NCBI GenBank assembly: GCA_002293005.1
Contig: DBCJ01000096.1
Coordinates: 1-34,474, forward strand
DNA length: 34,474 bases
Direction: 5' to 3'
DNA from: Ignavibacteria bacterium UBA961
GTDB lineage: Bacteria; Bacteroidota; Ignavibacteria; Kapaibacteriales; UBA961
The notes under the pieces were generated by a model. That model was given only the letters and a program-made list of their open reading frames with translations. It was not told where the DNA came from and searched no databases. Numbering within the stretch: the stretch's first letter is position 1; every line of letters begins with the position of its first letter. Shown here piece after piece: positions 15,307 to 24,133 of the stretch. A program made the position numbers and the translations under genes.

Positions 15307-16549
15307 AATTCCGGGAATCCTCCTTTTCCTAGGTTCTGCGTGGTCTCTCTTTTTGAAATTGGCAAGGCCAATACTACTTTTTACTTCTTCGAAATTTCGA
15401 GAAAGAGAGCAAGAAATTGCTCAGCAAAAACCAAGTCGGAAAAATGAGAATTCAAGATTGTCTATATGGATACATGCATCTTCTCTTGGTGAATTTGAAC
15501 AGGCGCGTCCAATCATAGAAGCATTGAAGAAGCAAAATGTGAAGTATGATGTCACCGTGACATTCTTCTCTCCTTCCGGATATCGTATTAGGAAGGCTTA
15601 TGAATATGCAGACAGAGTGCTCTATCTTCCGCTCGATACGAAAGCAAATGCATATGCATTCTTGGAGAGCATAAACCCCGATCTTATCATCTTCATTCGT
15701 TATGAATTATGGCTTAATTATCTCATTGAAGCTAGAAAAAGAGCAATACCTTTTTATGCAGTGAATGCGACATTTCCTCGTTCGGCAATGTGGAAATTCA
15801 TTCCAAGTATTCTGCGTTCAATTCTTGGTTTGTTTTCTGAAATATATACTGTTGGCAAAGCTGAAGTAGAGTCTTTCAGACAATTGAATATTCCCATTCC
15901 TATTCATTCAGGGAATGATACAAGAATTGATAGAATTCATTCACTTGTGTCTGAAATGAAACAAAGTCCGAATATCATTCAGAAATTTCTACCGGGTTTA
16001 TTTGATTCATCCATTCCTTGCATTGTCATTGGAAGCTCTTGGGAAGAGGATGAGCGGATATTCATCGAGGCTTTGAAATTCATGCAGACACCCATTCGAT
16101 TGATCATTGTTCCGCATGAACCAACCCATGAACATTGTGTCAGGCTAAAAGAATCTCTACCAAATAGCATACTACAAAGCGAAATGGAATCGATTGAAGA
16201 TCAGCATATCATCATAGATTCCATCGGAAAATTACTTGCAATCTATTCCATTGCGAATGCAGCATATATCGGAGGAGGATTTGGTACAGGCGTTCATAGT
16301 TGTGCCGAACCTGCTGGTTATGGTTTGCCACTTGCATGCGGACCCTTTATTGATCGCTCGCCTGATGCAGTGACCTTGCATGAAATGGAAGCTTTGGAAA
16401 TCATCAAGAATAGTCAGGATGCACTTGCATGGATGAATGCAATTTGCGCGGGAGCAATGCAGAAAGCGGGAGAGCAATCTCTGGAATATATTGAATCAAG
16501 AAGGGGAATGACAGACATCATTCTTCGAGATATTATCGGTATTGATTAG
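15293..16549 (+). CDS. waaA: 3-deoxy-D-manno-octulosonic acid (Kdo) transferase
   Basis: KdtA/WaaA transfers Kdo from CMP-Kdo to lipid A precursor on the cytoplasmic face of the inner membrane, so the organism makes LPS. The protein (about 418 aa) starts with a membrane-anchoring segment (PGILLFLGSAWSLFLKLARP). Conserved blocks follow: IWIHASSLGEFEQARP (catalytic-base Glu at ~67), VTFFSPSGYRIRK, VLYLPLDTKANAYAFL, SGNDTRIDRI, VIGSSWEEDE, IIVPHEPTHEH and YIGGGFGTGVHSCAEPAGYGLP. The start is uncertain between ATG 15287 and ATG 15293. A GGAGG at 15280-15284 gives the better spacing (8 nt) to 15293. It overlaps the plug-like gene at its 5' end and lgt at its 3' end (4 nt, convergent). Confidence 0.93.
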   Translation: MAPGKIPGILLFLGSAWSLFLKLARPILLFTSSKFREREQEIAQQKPSRKNENSRLSIWIHASSLGEFEQARPIIEALKKQNVKYDVTVTFFSPSGYRIRKAYEYADRVLYLPLDTKANAYAFLESINPDLIIFIRYELWLNYLIEARKRAIPFYAVNATFPRSAMWKFIPSILRSILGLFSEIYTVGKAEVESFRQLNIPIPIHSGNDTRIDRIHSLVSEMKQSPNIIQKFLPGLFDSSIPCIVIGSSWEEDERIFIEALKFMQTPIRLIIVPHEPTHEHCVRLKESLPNSILQSEMESIEDQHIIIDSIGKLLAIYSIANAAYIGGGFGTGVHSCAEPAGYGLPLACGPFIDRSPDAVTLHEMEALEIIKNSQDALAWMNAICAGAMQKAGEQSLEYIESRRGMTDIILRDIIGID

Positions 16550-17358
16550 GATTTTTTCCTGCTCAAAAAGAGAATTGTACCGGTTATTGCAAGTGCCACT
16601 GAAATCCACTGAGCTTGAGACAATCCAACATATAAGGGATTCATACGAAGAAATTCCACGAAGAAGCGTTCGTTTCCTGCCAAGATCAAATACACACCGA
16701 ACAATTGTCCCATGGCAAAATCCTTTTTACGAAGCACCCAAAGAATTCCAAAAAATACAAATGCAGTTAGTGTTTCATAGACAGGAGTTGGATGAACGAT
16801 GATATCTTCAGGTATGGGTCGTCCCGGAAACAATTGCTGAAAATACCCAACCAGTTCCGGATTGCGCGCAGATAATGTGGAAACCATGCCCTCCGGATAA
16901 CTCATGCCGAATGAATGATCTGTGGGTATTCCATAATCACCATCGCCTGCCAATTGACATCCAATTCTTCCGATTCCATAAGCAATCATGAGAGATGGAC
17001 CGGCGGCATCGGCAACTCCAAGAAAAGGGATATTCTTCTTTTTCAAATAGATCATGATCATCACAATAGAAGTGATGAGGCCTCCAAAAAAAGTCAAACC
17101 TTCGCCACTAAACAATGAGCCAATTGGATCCGCAAAGAAAAATGAAGGATTCTCTAATAGATGAAATAATTTCGCGCCAAAAATCCCGCCAATCAATGCA
17201 AGCAATGTGATGGAAGAGCCCAATTGTTCATGATGTGGGAATGCCTTGCGCTTCAGTTCTGCATTCAATAGCCAATTGGCTGTCAAGAATGCCGTGGCAA
17301 CCATTAATCCAAAACTATAAATCGTGAGAGGTCCCAGGTGAAAGAGAATGGGATACAT
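16546..17358 (-). CDS. lgt: Prolipoprotein diacylglyceryl transferase
   Basis: Lgt attaches diacylglycerol from phosphatidylglycerol to the lipobox Cys of prolipoproteins in the inner membrane. At 270 aa with about seven hydrophobic helices it has family length. The signature loop GRIGCQLAGDGDYGIPTD (R131 equivalent to the essential Arg of GRxGN) is the CQLAGDGDYG variant seen in many non-proteobacterial Lgts. The N-terminal MYPILFHLGPLTIYSFGLM and IIVHPTPVYE segments are also conserved. Two predicted lipoproteins in this window (lytic transglycosylase, HtrA-like protease) are encoded just upstream on the same strand, and Lgt would modify them. It is 60 nt downstream of the transglycosylase gene. 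A TATACTTG sequence at 17391-17398 (minus) could be a weak promoter. Confidence 0.96.
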   Translation of the reverse strand: MYPILFHLGPLTIYSFGLMVATAFLTANWLLNAELKRKAFPHHEQLGSSITLLALIGGIFGAKLFHLLENPSFFFADPIGSLFSGEGLTFFGGLITSIVMIMIYLKKKNIPFLGVADAAGPSLMIAYGIGRIGCQLAGDGDYGIPTDHSFGMSYPEGMVSTLSARNPELVGYFQQLFPGRPIPEDIIVHPTPVYETLTAFVFFGILWVLRKKDFAMGQLFGVYLILAGNERFFVEFLRMNPLYVGLSQAQWISVALAITGTILFLSRKKS

Positions 17359-17418
17359 GAATTCACTACTCCATCAGAAAAAATCTTGTGCAAGTATATG
17401 GTATTTGCACGGATGACA

Positions 17419-18348
17419 TTATCGTTTATTCGGAATATCGATATAATAAGCGCCATTTTTTGGAGCAGGCAAAGCTCTTTTCAAAATCCATGGATTCAAT
17501 AGTTTGACATCTTTATATGATGTGCCATTATTGATTGACCATGATGCCAAATCTGTGATCGGTCTGTCAACCTTTACGGTTGTCACAATAGGTTCCGGAT
17601 AGACATCATCTTTTGATAAAACAATACCGTATTTATCGGCATGCTCCATCAATTCTTTGATTACAGCAATTCGTAATATATAACGAGAGGTCTCTTCATT
17701 GAGGAATAAATCATAGAATGATTCTCCTTTTTGAAAAGTGATATTCTCTTTTACACTGCCATGTCCCATATTATATCCTGCGGCTGCAAGAGACCAACTT
17801 TTGGAAGCATTGTAACCGGACCGTAAATATTGTATCGCCGCTCTCGTGCTTTTCCCGATATGTCTTCTTTCATCCACAAATTCATCAACCTGCAAACCCA
17901 TTGACTTTGCGGTTGGCTCCATGAATTGCCAAACTCCGACCGCATCTTTTGGTGAACGCGCCATGAATAGAGCACTTTCAGCCACTGCCAGATATTTCAA
18001 ATCATCCGGGACTTGTTCTTCTTTAAGGATTCTTTCAAATAAGGGGAAATATCTACCGGCTCTTTTGATATATAAAATCAATTGACCGGGAGATTGTAAA
18101 TTCAAATAGAATTCACGCTCAGCTCTTTCACGAACTTCGAGTATTTCCAAAGGAACTTTTTCACCACAAAAACTGAGGGTTTTCGGAAATGGGATTGCTG
18201 ATAAATAAGTGAGATAATTTCCTTTTGTTTCATCGATTGATATCTTTTCCTTGCTCTCAGAACCTGTACAAGAAGAAACAGAAATCATGAGAAATAGTGA
18301 AGAAATCAGAATTACCCCGAGATGCCTTATTCGAGATGAAATAGCCAT
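17419..18348 (-). CDS. Lytic murein transglycosylase lipoprotein (MltD-like SLT domain)
   Basis: This enzyme cleaves the MurNAc-GlcNAc bond of peptidoglycan non-hydrolytically in the periplasm. The 309-aa protein has a lipoprotein signal peptide with a lipobox-like SVSSC (Cys27). The SLT domain (~95-215) carries the catalytic Glu in YLAVAESALF (E124), then GVWQFMEPTAKSMGLQVDEF, DERRHIGKSTRAAIQYL and WSLAAAGYNMGHGSV, matching the MltD-type subfamily. The C-terminal ~80 residues include a YPEPIVTTVKVDRPITDLAS linker seen in MltD-like enzymes, but there is no clear LysM domain, so it is shorter than Escherichia coli MltD. It lies 9 nt after the ABC ATPase gene in an envelope run. Confidence 0.93.
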   Translation of the reverse strand: MAISSRIRHLGVILISSLFLMISVSSCTGSESKEKISIDETKGNYLTYLSAIPFPKTLSFCGEKVPLEILEVRERAEREFYLNLQSPGQLILYIKRAGRYFPLFERILKEEQVPDDLKYLAVAESALFMARSPKDAVGVWQFMEPTAKSMGLQVDEFVDERRHIGKSTRAAIQYLRSGYNASKSWSLAAAGYNMGHGSVKENITFQKGESFYDLFLNEETSRYILRIAVIKELMEHADKYGIVLSKDDVYPEPIVTTVKVDRPITDLASWSINNGTSYKDVKLLNPWILKRALPAPKNGAYYIDIPNKR

Positions 18349-18357
18349 AATGAAAAA

Positions 18358-18993
18358 TCAAGATAGTGAAATGATATGATCGCAGAAATTCGTTTCCGCC
18401 TGCTCATTTGTTGCAATAATTGTGCCACCACCCATTACTTTGTGCATATTCACGATTGTTCTGAAAATCTCCTGACCCTTGGTATCGAGATTCGTTGATG
18501 GTTCATCCAAAAGGAGTATTGGGTTTTGTCGAATCATTGCGAGTAGATATTTCACTCTCTGTTTCATTCCCGATGAAAATGCTTTGATTTGCCTGGATTC
18601 ATGTTGCTTTAAACCGGTGACCTCAATAAGCTGTTCATAAAGCGCTGTATTGAAATCAACTCCGCTCATATCGCAGAAGTATTGCGCATGTTCCTTTGGT
18701 GAGAATTCTTCATAAACGGTGAGATATGGAGCAATGAAGCCAATCTGCATGGGTATTTGTTCATTCTCAAGTTGAGTCCCATCTATGTGAAATGTCAGTG
18801 ATCCGGTGCCTGGCAATAATGTGCCTGAAAGCATTTTCATCAATGTGGACTTACCGGATCCATTCCAACCGATGATACCGAGAATTTCGCCATTTCTGAG
18901 TGATAAGTCAATAGGAGAAAATATCGATGTAAAACTGTCAAATGATTTGGAGATATTAACTGCCTTTAGCTCAAAGGGAGGGAATTGTTTCAT
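18358..18993 (-). CDS. ABC transporter ATP-binding protein, no permease nearby
   Basis: This is a small ABC ATPase (211 aa) with Walker A GWNGSGKST (42-50), the ABC signature as AFSSGMKQRV, Walker B ILLLDEPST and the D-loop NLD. The H-loop His is replaced: the strand reads IIATNEQAETNFCD, with Asn where His usually polarises the attacking water. Length and the LSxGM-type signature resemble ABC-2 exporter or CcmA-like ATPases. No membrane permease is encoded next to it, so the transported substrate is unknown. Its ATG overlaps the lptB stop (ATGA, 18990-18993), indicating coupling, and the transglycosylase gene follows after 9 nt. Confidence 0.88.
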   Translation of the reverse strand: MKQFPPFELKAVNISKSFDSFTSIFSPIDLSLRNGEILGIIGWNGSGKSTLMKMLSGTLLPGTGSLTFHIDGTQLENEQIPMQIGFIAPYLTVYEEFSPKEHAQYFCDMSGVDFNTALYEQLIEVTGLKQHESRQIKAFSSGMKQRVKYLLAMIRQNPILLLDEPSTNLDTKGQEIFRTIVNMHKVMGGGTIIATNEQAETNFCDHIISLS

Positions 18994-19739
18994 TCATATC
19001 GCTCCAATGAGAAAGTCTCTCCGAGATATCGTTTGCGAACTTCCTCGTTTTCAGCAATTTCTTCGGCGCTACCTGAACAGAAAATTTTGCCATCGATCAG
19101 AATATATGCCCGATCTGTTATGGATAATGTTTCATGCACATTGTGATCGGTTATCAGAACCCCTATTCCTTTTTCTTTTAGTTTTTTTACGAGATGCATG
19201 ATTTCTTCAACCGTTATCGGATCAATGCCCGCAAATGGCTCGTCGAGAAATATGAATTTTGGATTGGAAGCAAGTGCTCTGGCGATTTCACATCTTCGGC
19301 GCTCACCACCAGATAGCATATATCCCTTGCTCTTTCTGATATGCGTTATTCTGAAATCTTCCAACAATTGTTCGAGTCTTTCTTTGCGCTCGGACCTCTT
19401 CATAGACTGCAATTGCAGAATAGCGAGGATATTGTTCTCAACTGAGAGTTTTCTGAAAATGGAAGCTTCCTGAGGAAGATAACTCACTCCGAGTCTAGCC
19501 CTTCGATACATGGCCATGGAAGTGATTTTTTTATCATTCAAATATACATTGCCTTCGCTGGGTTTCACCATGCCGACCATCATATAGAAAGAAGTGGTTT
19601 TTCCTGCTCCATTTGGACCGAGCAAACCCACGATTTCACCTTCTTTCAATTCAAGAGAAACATCATTCACTACCGTACGCTTGCTATATCGCTTGATGAG
19701 ATGCTCGGCTCTTATGGATTGTTTCTCTTCTGTTTGCAC
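18990..19739 (-). CDS. lptB: LPS export ABC transporter ATP-binding protein
   Basis: LptB powers extraction of LPS from the inner membrane together with LptFG and LptC. The 249-aa protein is highly typical: Walker A LLGPNGAGKTTSFYMMVGMV (starting ~39), Q-loop YLPQEASIFRKLSVENNI, signature LSGGERRRCEIARALASNP, Walker B FIFLDEPFAGIDPI and H-loop ITDHNVHETL. The SFYMMVG and FAGIDPI wording separates LptB from generic ABC ATPases. It lies 18 nt downstream of the HtrA-like gene and overlaps the next ABC gene by 4 nt. LptFG and LptC are not in the window. Confidence 0.95.
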   Translation of the reverse strand: MQTEEKQSIRAEHLIKRYSKRTVVNDVSLELKEGEIVGLLGPNGAGKTTSFYMMVGMVKPSEGNVYLNDKKITSMAMYRRARLGVSYLPQEASIFRKLSVENNILAILQLQSMKRSERKERLEQLLEDFRITHIRKSKGYMLSGGERRRCEIARALASNPKFIFLDEPFAGIDPITVEEIMHLVKKLKEKGIGVLITDHNVHETLSITDRAYILIDGKIFCSGSAEEIAENEEVRKRYLGETFSLERYE

Positions 19740-19757
19740 GAAAGCGCCTTGAATTAG

Positions 19758-20942
19758 TTATTTCTTAATGCCTTCAAGATACAATTTTTTTGTGATTGTC
19801 TCGCCCGAGCGATCAATCAGAACCTGCATGGTTTGACCAACAACACCATCAAATATCACCATTTCAAGGTCATCATTCTTCTCTATTTTTGATCCGTCAA
19901 TTTCGAGTATGATGTCACCGGGTTCTATCCCTGCTTTATCACCGGGTGTTCCTCTACGAACTTCCACAACCACAACGCCTTGTTTCTTCTCCAATTGGAA
20001 ATACCGAGCAACTTGTTCATCGATTTGACGGACAAAAAATCCGGGTGTGAAATTGCGATCTACTTTGCCTTCCTCTTTGAGTGTCTCAAGTATTTTCTTC
20101 ACGCGATTGATTGGAACTGCAAAACCAATTCCTATGCTACCCGAACCTCTATTACTTGTTGCTGTTGAAAAGATCACGGTATTCACACCAATGACTTCGC
20201 CACGGGCATTGAGCAATGGACCTCCCGAGTTCCCTGAACTAATGGCCGCATCGGTTTGAATCATGTTTTTATATACTCGATTATCCTGTTTGAAGCTCAC
20301 TCCTGAATTGCTGACCACACCGACAGTCACCGTTGGTTTTGCATTATTGTCAAAGAGTCCGAATGGATTCCCAAATGCAATTGACCATTCCCCGATGATT
20401 ATGTCATCCGAATTGGAAAAAGCCAAAAAGGGGAAATTGCTTCCTTCTACTTTAAGCAATGCTACATCAGTTACAGGATCTGATCCAATGATTTTTGCAT
20501 CATACTTTTCACCATTGGTCATGGTCACAACAATTTTCTTTGCATTGCTCGCAACATGATCATTGGTGACTATATAACCGTCCGATGAAATGAGAAATCC
20601 GGAACCTACCTGTTGCACTTCCACATTTCTTCTTCTTCCCATGAAGAATTGATCATAAAAAGGATCGCTGAAAAAGCCCCCAAATGGATTGTCATTGACT
20701 TGTCTGACTTCAGTCACATTGATCCCAACAATTGCCGGACTTGCAATGCGAACTGTTTCCGTTATGGCTGTCTGACGAGAATTTGAAATAGCGTCATTAC
20801 GATTTATGATATCTGCGCGAGGTTTTTGAGCTTTGTCTGATTCATTCAAGAATGCCGGCTCATAAGAACAACCTGCTATGAGAACTCCCGTACTTGAGAG
20901 TAGGAAAGAAATGAATGTGGCCAAAATTGAACGAGTTTTCAT
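19758..20942 (-). CDS. HtrA/Deg-family serine protease, predicted lipoprotein, one PDZ domain
   Basis: This is a periplasmic quality-control protease of 394 aa. The signal peptide ends in a good lipobox, LIAGC (Cys25), so it is likely membrane-anchored. The trypsin-like domain (~60-290) has its catalytic triad intact: His in YIVTNDHVA (H129), Asp in DPVTDVALLKV (D159) and Ser in SSGNSGGPLL (S239). A single PDZ domain follows (~300-390, with GTPGDKAGIEPGDIILEIDG), as in DegS and unlike two-PDZ DegP/DegQ. A short FGGFFSDPFYDQFF segment corresponds to the LA loop. It heads the minus-strand run htrA-lptB-ABC-slt-lgt and is divergent from priA. Confidence 0.94.
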   Translation of the reverse strand: MKTRSILATFISFLLSSTGVLIAGCSYEPAFLNESDKAQKPRADIINRNDAISNSRQTAITETVRIASPAIVGINVTEVRQVNDNPFGGFFSDPFYDQFFMGRRRNVEVQQVGSGFLISSDGYIVTNDHVASNAKKIVVTMTNGEKYDAKIIGSDPVTDVALLKVEGSNFPFLAFSNSDDIIIGEWSIAFGNPFGLFDNNAKPTVTVGVVSNSGVSFKQDNRVYKNMIQTDAAISSGNSGGPLLNARGEVIGVNTVIFSTATSNRGSGSIGIGFAVPINRVKKILETLKEEGKVDRNFTPGFFVRQIDEQVARYFQLEKKQGVVVVEVRRGTPGDKAGIEPGDIILEIDGSKIEKNDDLEMVIFDGVVGQTMQVLIDRSGETITKKLYLEGIKK

Positions 20943-20972
20943 TGGAATACACCTGATAAACTATTGGTTGAT

Positions 20973-20980
20973 TATCTTTG
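20973..20980 (+). promoter_or_regulatory. Bacteroidota-type -7 box (TATCTTTG) for priA
   Basis: This is an exact TAnnTTTG match, 90 nt upstream of the priA start chosen here, in the priA/htrA divergent gap. It shares the extended context TTATCTTTGCA with the box at 10626-10633. No TTG lies at the ideal -33 position, so only the -7 element supports it. Confidence 0.45.
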
Positions 20981-21070
20981 CATGCGATCAAAAGCGGGCT
21001 TCCGCCATATTCTTCGAATGGCGTCTTGACGAATCAATCCCAAAAACATTTCCAAAATTCTAATTGTTTG

Positions 21071-23590
21071 ATGATCTCCTATCTATCCATAGCATTACCG
21101 ATTCCTGTGCAAAAAGTGTTCACCTATCGTTATGAACATGAAATGTCGCCATCAGATTTGATTGGATGCCGTGCATTGGTGCCATTTGGCAAGCGGATAT
21201 TGACGGGAGTGATAGTGGAATTGGGACAACCGGTTCAGGGAATGAAAGACATCATTGAAGTGATAGATGATACCCCTTTCTTCACGCAATCAATGCTCCG
21301 ACTCACCAAGAAGATGTCTGAGTACTATATGTGTTCATGGGGTGAAGCATTAAAGGCAGGTATTCCTCGCGGAATGACACCGCAAAGCGTCATGCATGTA
21401 GAATTACTCACAAGAATTGATCCCAAAGAATTGATTGTCATGAAAAAAAGAGCTCCCAAAAGAGCCGCTTTACTTGAAGTTCTGCTTAGTCATTCAGGTC
21501 CTCTAACGGAAGTATATCTCGAAAAAATGCTGAAAACCGGGACGATATCTGATCAACTTGATGCCCTTGAAAATGCCGGTGTGATCAAAACAACAAGAAA
21601 TCTCGAGCAAGGTGCGAAGCCCCGACTGCAATCAATGATATATGTGAATCCCGAATTCATGCAGGATGATCAAAAACTTCGAGACATTCTACATTCATTG
21701 GATGAGAAATATCCAAAACAGGCATCTGTGTTCAGCCATGTATATTTACAACAAAAAAGAACAGGCAATGGAATAGCAATTTCTAAAGTGAAAGAGGACT
21801 TACAACTTCAATCACAATCTCCAATCAATACTTTGATTGCAAATGGAATACTCATCTCTAAAAAAGTAGAGTATGTTCCCGAGCCGGAATCCATCAAAGA
21901 CAGCTTGGCGCAAAGAGATGAATCCTTGCTTAATATGACGCTTGAACAAAAACATGCACATGCCATGATACATGAGGCCTTGCATGAAGTCCAAGCAAAA
22001 ACATTTCTCCTGCATGGAATCACAGGAAGCGGTAAAACATTAGTCTATATTCAGGCAATTCGTTCAGCATTGGCGCTTGATAAAGACTGTTTATTACTTG
22101 TTCCGGAAATTTCACTCACCCCTCAATTGGTCGATAGATTTTCAGCGACATTCGGAGATCAGATAGCCGTTCTTCATAGCAAGATGACCAATCAAGAACG
22201 CTATGAACATTGGCGTAAAATTCGGAATGGAAATGCACGAATAGTGATTGGTGCCAGATCGGCTCTTTTTGCTCCTTTTCGTGATGGAAGATTGGGTTTG
22301 ATCATAGTGGATGAAGAGCATGAATCGAGTTATAAACAAGAAGCTCCGGCACCTCGATACAATGCTCGAGATTTTGCGGTTGTCCGTGGTAATATTGAGA
22401 ATATCGTGACCATACTCGGTTCCGCCACACCAAGCATGGAAAGCATGTTCAATGCGCAACATGGCAAATATCATTATCTCCATATTTCTTCAAGAGCTGA
22501 TGGAGCAACATTGCCTGAATTACAACTCATTGATATTCGGGAACATAGAAAATCAGGTACTTTGCATGGCTCATTTTCAGAGGAAATGCTTCAAGCAATC
22601 ATTCAGAGAGTAATCAAAAAAGAAGGCGTCATCCTATTCCATAATCGTCGTGGATTTGCAAGATTTCAGGAATGTCCTGATTGTGGACATATTCCGATGT
22701 GCAAGCATTGCAGTGTTTCACTCACTTTGCATAAACATTCCGGCATGCTGAGATGTCATTATTGCGGATATGCCGAACGCTCCATGCATTCTTGTACAAT
22801 CTGTGGAGGCACAGATATCAAAGAACCCGGAACGGGAACGCAAAAAGTGGAAGAAGAATTGCAAGAGATATTGATAGCCAGAGGTATAAAGGCCGTTATC
22901 GAAAGAATGGATTTGGACACCACTGCAAAGAAAGGTGAACATAGAAGAATATTGACTGCATTCTCAAAAAAAGAAATCGATATTCTGATCGGTACGCAAA
23001 TGGTTGCAAAAGGACTAGACTTCCCTCATGTATCAATGGTTGGAATCATTGATGCCGATCATCAATTATTCATGCCGGATTTTCGTTCATCGGAAAGAAC
23101 ATTTCAGTTATTGACTCAGGTTGCCGGTAGAGCGGGAAGATCGGGACATCTTCAAGGGAATGTGTTTCTTCAAACTTCGCATCCTGAACACCAGTCCATA
23201 CTGGCTACAATGACGGGATCTTATGAGCTATTTTACAATGATGAATTGCAATCCAGAAAAGAAGCATTGTATCCACCATATTCGAGAATTGTCACGATTG
23301 AATGTGCGGGACCTGACGAATATGCAGTACATGAATCCGCGACCATTATTTCGCAGTTACTCCCAACGAAAGGTCAACCCTTCTTACTCTTAGGACCTAG
23401 CATACCATTCATTGCAAAATTAAAATCGCAATATCGAAGAGTGATTGTGTTGAAAGGGAATAAAAACGAAGATCCTTCAGGTGAAATCCTTCGTTTATTA
23501 ATGAAAAAAGCGATGCAAATCTATGCTGATAAACATGCAAAGCAATCGGTCAAAGTAACGATTGACATCGATGCATATGGATCAGTCTAA
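21071..23590 (+). CDS. priA: Primosomal replication restart helicase
   Basis: PriA recognises stalled or collapsed forks and reloads the replicative helicase. The protein (about 839 aa) has an N-terminal 3'-DNA-binding domain (ISYLSIALPIPVQKVFTYRY at its start) and a winged-helix region. The SF2 helicase core has Walker A HGITGSGKTLVY (~316-323), DEEH box IIVDEEHESSYKQEAPAPRY (~412) and motif III VTILGSATPSMESM. A zinc module of eight Cys in CxxC pairs (~535-578) interrupts the core, and motif VI is VAGRAGRSG. I place the start at ATG 21071 (MISYLS), because the longer frame from 20978 adds non-family sequence and overlaps the promoter box. Its last 9 nt overlap the convergent rimM gene. Confidence 0.96.
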   Translation: MISYLSIALPIPVQKVFTYRYEHEMSPSDLIGCRALVPFGKRILTGVIVELGQPVQGMKDIIEVIDDTPFFTQSMLRLTKKMSEYYMCSWGEALKAGIPRGMTPQSVMHVELLTRIDPKELIVMKKRAPKRAALLEVLLSHSGPLTEVYLEKMLKTGTISDQLDALENAGVIKTTRNLEQGAKPRLQSMIYVNPEFMQDDQKLRDILHSLDEKYPKQASVFSHVYLQQKRTGNGIAISKVKEDLQLQSQSPINTLIANGILISKKVEYVPEPESIKDSLAQRDESLLNMTLEQKHAHAMIHEALHEVQAKTFLLHGITGSGKTLVYIQAIRSALALDKDCLLLVPEISLTPQLVDRFSATFGDQIAVLHSKMTNQERYEHWRKIRNGNARIVIGARSALFAPFRDGRLGLIIVDEEHESSYKQEAPAPRYNARDFAVVRGNIENIVTILGSATPSMESMFNAQHGKYHYLHISSRADGATLPELQLIDIREHRKSGTLHGSFSEEMLQAIIQRVIKKEGVILFHNRRGFARFQECPDCGHIPMCKHCSVSLTLHKHSGMLRCHYCGYAERSMHSCTICGGTDIKEPGTGTQKVEEELQEILIARGIKAVIERMDLDTTAKKGEHRRILTAFSKKEIDILIGTQMVAKGLDFPHVSMVGIIDADHQLFMPDFRSSERTFQLLTQVAGRAGRSGHLQGNVFLQTSHPEHQSILATMTGSYELFYNDELQSRKEALYPPYSRIVTIECAGPDEYAVHESATIISQLLPTKGQPFLLLGPSIPFIAKLKSQYRRVIVLKGNKNEDPSGEILRLLMKKAMQIYADKHAKQSVKVTIDIDAYGSV

Positions 23591-24121
23591 ATTGCTTTCA
23601 TCTTGATCGCCACCGGGGAGAAGATCGGTCAATCCATCAATCAATCGTATGACAATTTGTTTTTTTTCTATGTCGGTGGAAAGAATCACATCGTCAATCA
23701 CAGGAAGTGGAATATCTCCATCTTTGGTTGTGAGTACCCATACATCATTTGCAGGCATAATCCATACATCGGTTATTCTTCCTAGAAGATTTCCTTGTTC
23801 ATCTAATGCTTGGCATTCCAATAAATCGCTTATGTAATACTGTTCATTGTCACGCAATAACTCTTTTTCATCAATGAATACCCCATTGTCTTTCAATTGA
23901 TCGATATTACTCATAGTTACGCCTTTCAGCATGATGATGAGTGATTGCTTGTATGATTCACATGAAGTTAGGATATATGGCTTTGCAAAATTTGCAGAGA
24001 ATCCAATAAGGACAGGTGTCCCGGATTGTAAAGAGAGGGAAGCATCCGGACATTGTGTGAGAATCATTGCTCCTGCCGTGCCATGAGTACGACTGATTGT
24101 TCCGATATTTCTATATCCCAT
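23582..24121 (-). CDS. rimM: 16S rRNA-processing / ribosome maturation factor RimM
   Basis: RimM binds ribosomal protein S19 and helps the 30S head mature. The 179-aa protein has the N-terminal RimM domain (IGTISRTHGTAGAMIL, equivalent to the GxIxxxHGxxGE motif; here Ala-Met replaces the usual Glu-Val). The C-terminal PRC-barrel (~95-175) includes YYISDLLECQALDEQGNLLG, NDVWVLTTKDGDIPLPVIDD and IRLIDGLTDLL. It is encoded without the usual rpsP, trmD or rplS neighbours. Instead it follows an SF2 helicase gene by 12 nt, so the two are probably co-transcribed. The 3' end overlaps priA. Confidence 0.92.
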   Translation of the reverse strand: MGYRNIGTISRTHGTAGAMILTQCPDASLSLQSGTPVLIGFSANFAKPYILTSCESYKQSLIIMLKGVTMSNIDQLKDNGVFIDEKELLRDNEQYYISDLLECQALDEQGNLLGRITDVWIMPANDVWVLTTKDGDIPLPVIDDVILSTDIEKKQIVIRLIDGLTDLLPGGDQDESNLD

Positions 24122-24133
24122 ATGATGGTACCT

